Source of the DNA: Deinococcus koreensis
GTDB lineage: Bacteria; Deinococcota; Deinococci; Deinococcales; Deinococcaceae
Reading direction: 5' to 3'
NCBI RefSeq assembly: GCF_002901445.1
Contig: NZ_PPPD01000001.1
Location: 1,976,001-2,040,000, forward strand
Length of the DNA stretch: 64,000 nt
The stretch's first letter is position 1; the number at the start of each line of letters is the position of its first letter. The notes beneath the pieces are model-generated. The model saw only the letters and a program-made list of their open reading frames with translations, was not told where the DNA came from and did no database searches. Positions 58,244-64,000 of this stretch are shown one piece after another. The position numbers were made by a program, and so were the translations under genes.

Positions 58244-59502
58244 GTCAGCCTCCGCAGGGGCAGGGTCGCGTGCAGGCTCAGGCCCCGGCCGGGGCGGGCC
58301 TGCACGGCCAGGCTGCCGCCCAGGCTTTCCAGCCGCTCACGCATGCCGTTCAGGCCGCAGCCGAAGCGCAGGCGGGAGGCCTCCTTGCCGTGGCCGTCGT
58401 CGTGGGCCCGCAGATGCACGCTCTGGCCGTCGCGCTGCACGTCCAGCCAGACCTGCCGGGCCCGGGCGTGCCGGGCGGCGTTGGTCAGGATCTCCTGCAC
58501 GGAGCGCAGCAGCACCTGCGAGGTGATGGGGCAGGTCAGGTGCAGGTCGTCGGCCAGCTTCAGGTGAACCTGCAGGGGCGTACCGGCCACGATGCGCCCC
58601 AGCTCCTGCGGAAAATCGCAGCTGGCCGTGTCGCGCATCCCGCGCACGGCGGTGCGGACATCGCCCAGCAGCTGCTGCGCCACCCCCTGCGCGGTGAGCA
58701 CGTGGTCGCGGGCCGGGCTGGCCGGCAACTGGTGGGCGGCCACCTGCAGGTTCATCCCCAGGGCGGTCAGGTGGTGGCCCAGCAGATCGTGCAGTTCGCG
58801 CGAGATCTGCAGGCGCTCGGCCTGCCGGCTGGCCTCGCTGAGCAGCGCCCGCGTGGCCTGCAGTTCCTCCACGACCGCCGCCAGCGCCTGGCGGGCCTGC
58901 ACCTCGCGCACGGCGGTCTGGGCGGTGGTCACGGCGAACAGCTGGAAACACAGGTAGCCGGTGCTGAAGGCCCAGGCGTCCAGATCGTGTTTCCAGTGCG
59001 TGAGCAGTACCCACAGCAGGGTGCCCGACTGCGCCAGCACCCAGCCCACCGCGGGGCGCCAGGGCAGCAGCAGGCCCAGCTGGCCGGCCACCACGATCAG
59101 CAGCCCGGCCTGGATGGAACTGCCGCGCAGCAGGGCGTTGGCCACCAGGGCCAGCACGGTCTGCAGCGCGATCAGGTGCAGGCTCAGCCGCCGGGCGCCG
59201 GGCGTGACCGGGCGCTGGATGGTCAGCAGGAACACCGCTAAGAAGGCCAGGTCGGCCACCCCCCAGCGCAGCACCTCGGCCCGCTGCAGGTGGTCGCGGA
59301 TGGGCTCGACCAGCAGCGAGTGCAGCGAGAGCGCGCCCCACAGCACCAGCCCGGTCAGCCGGATGACCCGCCGGATCTCGTCCAGGGCGCCCTCGTCGGG
59401 CGGCACGACCACCTCCGGCAGCCGCGCGGGAAACAGGCGCCGGGGCCAGCGGAGGCGGAAAAAGTCGGGCAGAACAGCGGACGCGGGGGGCGACACGGGC
59501 AT
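58240..59502 (-). CDS. NarX-type sensor histidine kinase
   Basis: 420 residues. N-terminal cytoplasmic segment, then five to six membrane helices (GLVLWGALSLHSLLV, LAFLAVFLLTI, LIALQTVLALVANALL, GLLIVVAGQLGLLLPW, GYLCFQLFAVTTAQTA), the HisKA_3 motif QISRELHDLLGHHLTALGMN, N box VQEILTNAARHAR and G2 RFGCGLNGMRERLESLGGSL. Probably senses a membrane or envelope signal. GAGGAA lies six bases before the ATG at 59502. Coupled to the NarL-type regulator. Confidence 0.9.
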   Translation of the reverse strand: MPVSPPASAVLPDFFRLRWPRRLFPARLPEVVVPPDEGALDEIRRVIRLTGLVLWGALSLHSLLVEPIRDHLQRAEVLRWGVADLAFLAVFLLTIQRPVTPGARRLSLHLIALQTVLALVANALLRGSSIQAGLLIVVAGQLGLLLPWRPAVGWVLAQSGTLLWVLLTHWKHDLDAWAFSTGYLCFQLFAVTTAQTAVREVQARQALAAVVEELQATRALLSEASRQAERLQISRELHDLLGHHLTALGMNLQVAAHQLPASPARDHVLTAQGVAQQLLGDVRTAVRGMRDTASCDFPQELGRIVAGTPLQVHLKLADDLHLTCPITSQVLLRSVQEILTNAARHARARQVWLDVQRDGQSVHLRAHDDGHGKEASRLRFGCGLNGMRERLESLGGSLAVQARPGRGLSLHATLPLRRLT

Positions 59503-59676
59503 GTTCGGTTCCTCGGGGGAAGGGGCCACGGGGAGGGCGGAGGAGGAAGGCAGGGCGGCCCGGCGCTTGGGAACTGTGACTGGACTTGCAGTGTAGCGGG
59601 CGCGCCGCTGAGGGTCATGAAGCGGACGCGGCTCAGCGGAGGCGCCCGGCCGAGGGGCCGGGCGTTCCCCCACTCC

Positions 59677-60390
59677 TCAGCCCAGCAGGATCTCGCACAG
59701 CAGGGCGCGGCCCAGCGGCACCCAGCGGCTGTCGGCGTGGAGCTTGCGAACCAGCGTGTCGTAGGCGTAGTTGCAGCCGCGGTTGATGGCCTCGCCGATG
59801 ATCAGCTTGATCACGGCCTTGATCGGCCCGCGCAGGGTCCACTTGAGCCAGCTTGGAGCGCGTTTGTACTGGTTGATGAGCGAGACGAGGCGGTCGTACA
59901 CCCAGTCGGCGACCCCCTGCGCGGTCATGGCGGTGGAGACGGCGCCCTGTGCGGTCAGGGGGGTGATCAGGAAGGGGGAACCGCGCGTGCCGGCCTGCCC
60001 TTCGGGCACCATTCCCAGCTCGGCGAAGACGGGCGTGCCGCCTTCCACACTGCCGATCAGGGTCACGGGCTGGCCGCCGGGCGTGGCCGCGTCGATGTAG
60101 GTGGTGGGCACGCCGGCTCCGTCCTCCAGCGTCACCAGGGCATTCACCCGCAGGCCCCGGGCGGCGGCGACGGCGGTGGTTCGGGCCTCATTGGCCTGGC
60201 CGGCGTCGGTCAGGGGCAGGGCCGAGGAGGCCGGTGCAGGGAAGGCCGGTGCAGAAGGGGCAGGTGCCGAGGAGACCGGCGCGGGAGCGGCGCTGGGCGC
60301 CACCGGCGGCGTCTGGCCGCAGGCACTCAGGGCGATGGTCAGGGCCAGGAAGGCGCCGGTCACGGAGCGGCGGTTCAGGGTGGGGTGCAT
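59677..60390 (-). CDS. lipoprotein of unknown function
   Basis: 237 residues. Signal peptide with lipobox LSAC (TGAFLALTIALSACGQTPPV), then a Pro/Ala/Ser-rich linker and a globular C-terminal half with VSLINQYKRAPSWLKWTLRG and PIKAVIKLIIGEAINRGCNY, amphipathic and basic. Two Cys in the mature C-terminal part. GGAGG six bases before the ATG. On the same strand as, and downstream of, the phospholipase gene; perhaps jointly secreted. No family recognised. Confidence 0.72.
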   Translation of the reverse strand: MHPTLNRRSVTGAFLALTIALSACGQTPPVAPSAAPAPVSSAPAPSAPAFPAPASSALPLTDAGQANEARTTAVAAARGLRVNALVTLEDGAGVPTTYIDAATPGGQPVTLIGSVEGGTPVFAELGMVPEGQAGTRGSPFLITPLTAQGAVSTAMTAQGVADWVYDRLVSLINQYKRAPSWLKWTLRGPIKAVIKLIIGEAINRGCNYAYDTLVRKLHADSRWVPLGRALLCEILLG

Positions 60391-60580
60391 GGTGATCCTC
60401 CAGGGATGACGGGCGCCGGGGCGCCGGGGGAGAGGACGGGCTCCAGCCAGGGGAACAGGGCAGGGGACGGGAGCTGGAACGGGGTCACCGAAACAGGGTC
60501 AGCGGCGGTGGAGATGTTGTGTGGGGGTGGGCCTCCTCTGCGCCTGGTTCACCGGGCGAGGGTCGGGAGAAGGCGGAACA

Positions 60581-60649
60581 GTGGAGGGCAGAGCAGTGGA
60601 GGGCAGAGCAGTGGAGGGCAGAGCAGTGGAGGGCAGAGCAGTGGAGGGC
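60581..60649. repeat. 15-bp tandem repeat
   Basis: GTGGAGGGCAGAGCA repeated 4.6 times, immediately next to the phospholipase stop. Variable copy number is likely. Confidence 0.85.
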
Positions 60650-61372
60650 TCAGTAGTAGGACGAACCGCCCCGCAGGTACACGGCCGTGTAGAAGGCCTG
60701 GGCGGCGACGTAGCAGAAGGGTTTGCGCCAGCCCAGCGTGTCGCATACCGCCTGCATGTGCTGCTTGAACTGGCCGTCGATCCAGTGGCGGTCTGCCTCG
60801 TTCATGCGGCTGGGGTAGAAGCGTGCGTTGCGGTAGCCGAAGTCGTGCTGCACGCAGGGCCAGAAGAATTCGTCGCTCCAGCCGGTGTAGCCGGCCGGGC
60901 CGCTGCAGCCGTCGTTGCCCCAGTTGAAGCGCGGGAAGGCGCCGCGCAGCGTCCAGTACCGGGAGCGGAAGGTATTGGTCGCCGCGATGGTCGTGTAGGT
61001 CGACAGGGCGTAGGGCGCCGCCTGGGCGGAGAGCCCGGCACCCGGCTGGGCGGCCGGGAGGGGGCGGGGGCTGAGGCCCTCCCGCAGATCCGCCTGCAGA
61101 TCCAGGATGAGCTGGTTCAGGTCGATGGCCTTCCCGGCGTCGTCCACGGGGGCGGGCACGCGGCCAGCCTGCACGTCGGCCTGCAGGCTCTGCATCTGTG
61201 CGATACGGGCGCGCAGGGCCGCCAGCTGCGCGCTGTCCAGATTGGTGGGGGTGGCCGCGGCGGGAGCGGTGTCCGTGGTCGGTGCGGAGGCGGCCGGCAT
61301 CCCTGCCTGCTGTCCGCAGGAGGCGAGGGTGAGGGTGCCGAGCAGCAGCAGGCAGGTGCGTTGAACGGTCAT
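60650..61372 (-). CDS. lipoprotein phospholipase A2 (prokaryotic type)
   Basis: 240 residues. Signal peptide with lipobox LASC (LLLLGTLTLASCGQQAG); a Pro/Ala linker; then RYWTLRGAFPRFNWGNDGCS, GPAGYTGWSDEFFWPCVQHD and FGYRNARFYPS. The NDGCS ... CVQHDFGYRN pattern with the His-Asp pair is that of prokaryotic secreted phospholipase A2, which cleaves the sn-2 acyl chain with Ca2+. Anchoring at the envelope surface is unusual for a degradative enzyme. AGGAGG precedes the ATG at 61372. Confidence 0.85.
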   Translation of the reverse strand: MTVQRTCLLLLGTLTLASCGQQAGMPAASAPTTDTAPAAATPTNLDSAQLAALRARIAQMQSLQADVQAGRVPAPVDDAGKAIDLNQLILDLQADLREGLSPRPLPAAQPGAGLSAQAAPYALSTYTTIAATNTFRSRYWTLRGAFPRFNWGNDGCSGPAGYTGWSDEFFWPCVQHDFGYRNARFYPSRMNEADRHWIDGQFKQHMQAVCDTLGWRKPFCYVAAQAFYTAVYLRGGSSYY

Positions 61373-63129
<1,757 letters not shown>

Positions 63130-63133
<4 letters not shown>

Positions 63134-64000
63134 AGGTGCGCGTGAAGGGGGAGGGCAGGGCGCAGAAGGCGGAAGGCAAAGCGCAGCAGGCCGGAGGCGG
63201 ACAGCCGAAGGCCGCACAGCGCGGCGCTGGCCAGACGCCCGTGAAACAGAAGCCCGCGAAGCGGCGGGATGCTCAGACCGCCGACCTCAGCCTCGAGCAG
63301 GAAGTGGCGCGGCTGATGCCCAAAGGGGTGACCCGCAAAGCCAGCCCCGAGCAGCCGGCCCCACAGAAGGCGGCGCCCGCCGGGCCTCGCCAGGAGCGGG
63401 CCCAGGGGCCGGCGCGTCCGGAGACCCGCCCTGATCAGCGCAGCATCAAGGGGCCGCAGACGGCCCGGCGGGGGGCCCGTCCCGCACGGCCGCCGCTGGA
63501 AGAGGCGCACACGCCCAGCACCTTCCGGCTGTTCTACGCCCTGCGGGTGCCCACCGAGGTCGCGGCGCGGCTGGCCGAGGCCCAGCGGGCCCTGAAGGGC
63601 AACTGGCGGTCGGTGCGGGCGGATCAGATGCACGTGACCCTGGCCTACCTGCCCGCCGCGCCCCCGGAGCGTCTGGCCGACCTGAAGGCCCTGGGCGCCC
63701 GGCTGATCCCGGAACTGGCGCCGCTGGACGTACGCCTGCGCGGCACCGGCTATTTTCCCAACGAGGGCAGCCCGCGCGTGTGGTTCGTCAAGGTCGAGGC
63801 CGAGGGTCTGAACGAGCTGGCGGCCGCGCTGCGCGCCGGGGTTCACGAGCTGGGCCTGAGCACCGACGAGCTGGCCTTCAAGGCGCACATCACCCTGGCG
63901 CGTAAGAAGGGGCCGGCGCCGCGCGTGCCCCCGCAGACCTACGACCTGGGCTGGACGGCCGGCGGCGTCACGCTGTACCGCAGCTTCCTGCAGAAGACCG
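63130..64000 (+). CDS. thpR: RNA 2',3'-cyclic phosphodiesterase (2'-5' RNA ligase family), C-terminus cut
   Basis: 290 codons to the window edge. The core begins near STFRLFYALRVPTEVAARLA; the two H-x-T motifs are MHVTLAYLPAA and AHITLARKK. It opens cyclic phosphates at RNA 3' ends or, in some members, ligates 2'-5'. The first 130 residues are a low-complexity, basic and Gln/Ala-rich extension absent from typical family members; its DNA shows heptanucleotide words (CGCAGAA, GGCGGAA, GGCAAAG, CGCAGCA). recA probably lies just downstream. Confidence 0.88.

Overview
The window is about 70% G+C, coding-dense, and most likely chromosomal DNA of a Deinococcus species. The evidence is gene content: a class II ribonucleotide reductase with NrdR, a response regulator very like the Deinococcus DrRRA type, and cinA followed by thpR at the right edge (in Deinococcus this pair precedes recA, which would lie just outside). 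Signal architecture agrees: more than twenty genes start 5-8 nt after a TANNNT -10 box, the leaderless pattern known from Deinococcus.

Layout. 1-9.2 kb: papain-like protease (cut by the window edge), PHP protein, two paralogous diacylglycerol-kinase-type lipid kinases around a membrane glycosyltransferase, and a secreted clan GH-A glycosidase-like protein. 9.3-10.8 kb: an accessory patch with dispersed repeats, a PIN-toxin remnant and an A+T-rich two-gene module of unknown function. 10.8-23.3 kb: nrdJ, gpsA with a methyltransferase, an outer lipoprotein, DUF1802, intein-split dnaB with a Nudix gene, a zinc-ribbon peptide, an SDR protein, nrdR and a glycine-rich peptide. 23.4-28.2 kb: a branched-chain amino acid ABC transporter (livG-F-K-H-M) with a nine-codon leader ORF. 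28.3-37 kb: acyltransferase, DUF4384 protein, an exported protein paired with a histidine kinase, CAP-domain protein, ECF sigma factor, FUN14 protein, flavin reductase and phosphoesterase. 37-46 kb: transporters and membrane proteins, ChbG-type deacetylase, HNH nuclease, a duplicated-domain secreted protein, an HD protein and an 11-residue-repeat protein. 46-50.6 kb: signalling genes including a decayed PAS kinase, then ilvA. 50.9-61.4 kb: M20 peptidase, bactofilin-like membrane protein, moaC, DUF177, sugar nucleotidyltransferase, GNAT, copper-storage-like protein, a NarL/NarX-type two-component pair and two lipoproteins, one a phospholipase A2. 61.9-64 kb: cinA-thpR.

Strongest unexplained signals: (i) small mobile repeats, including a 173-bp element with 12-bp terminal inverted repeats sitting inside a longer repeat whose uninterrupted copy is also in the window; (ii) heptanucleotide-periodic sequence that forms long hairpins, one translated in frame within nrdJ; (iii) the A+T-rich two-gene module at 10.2-10.7 kb; (iv) the widespread leaderless starts; (v) the leader ORF coupled to livG; (vi) loss of the amidase motif in CinA. 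Everything was read by eye. No database searches, alignments or folding programs were run.
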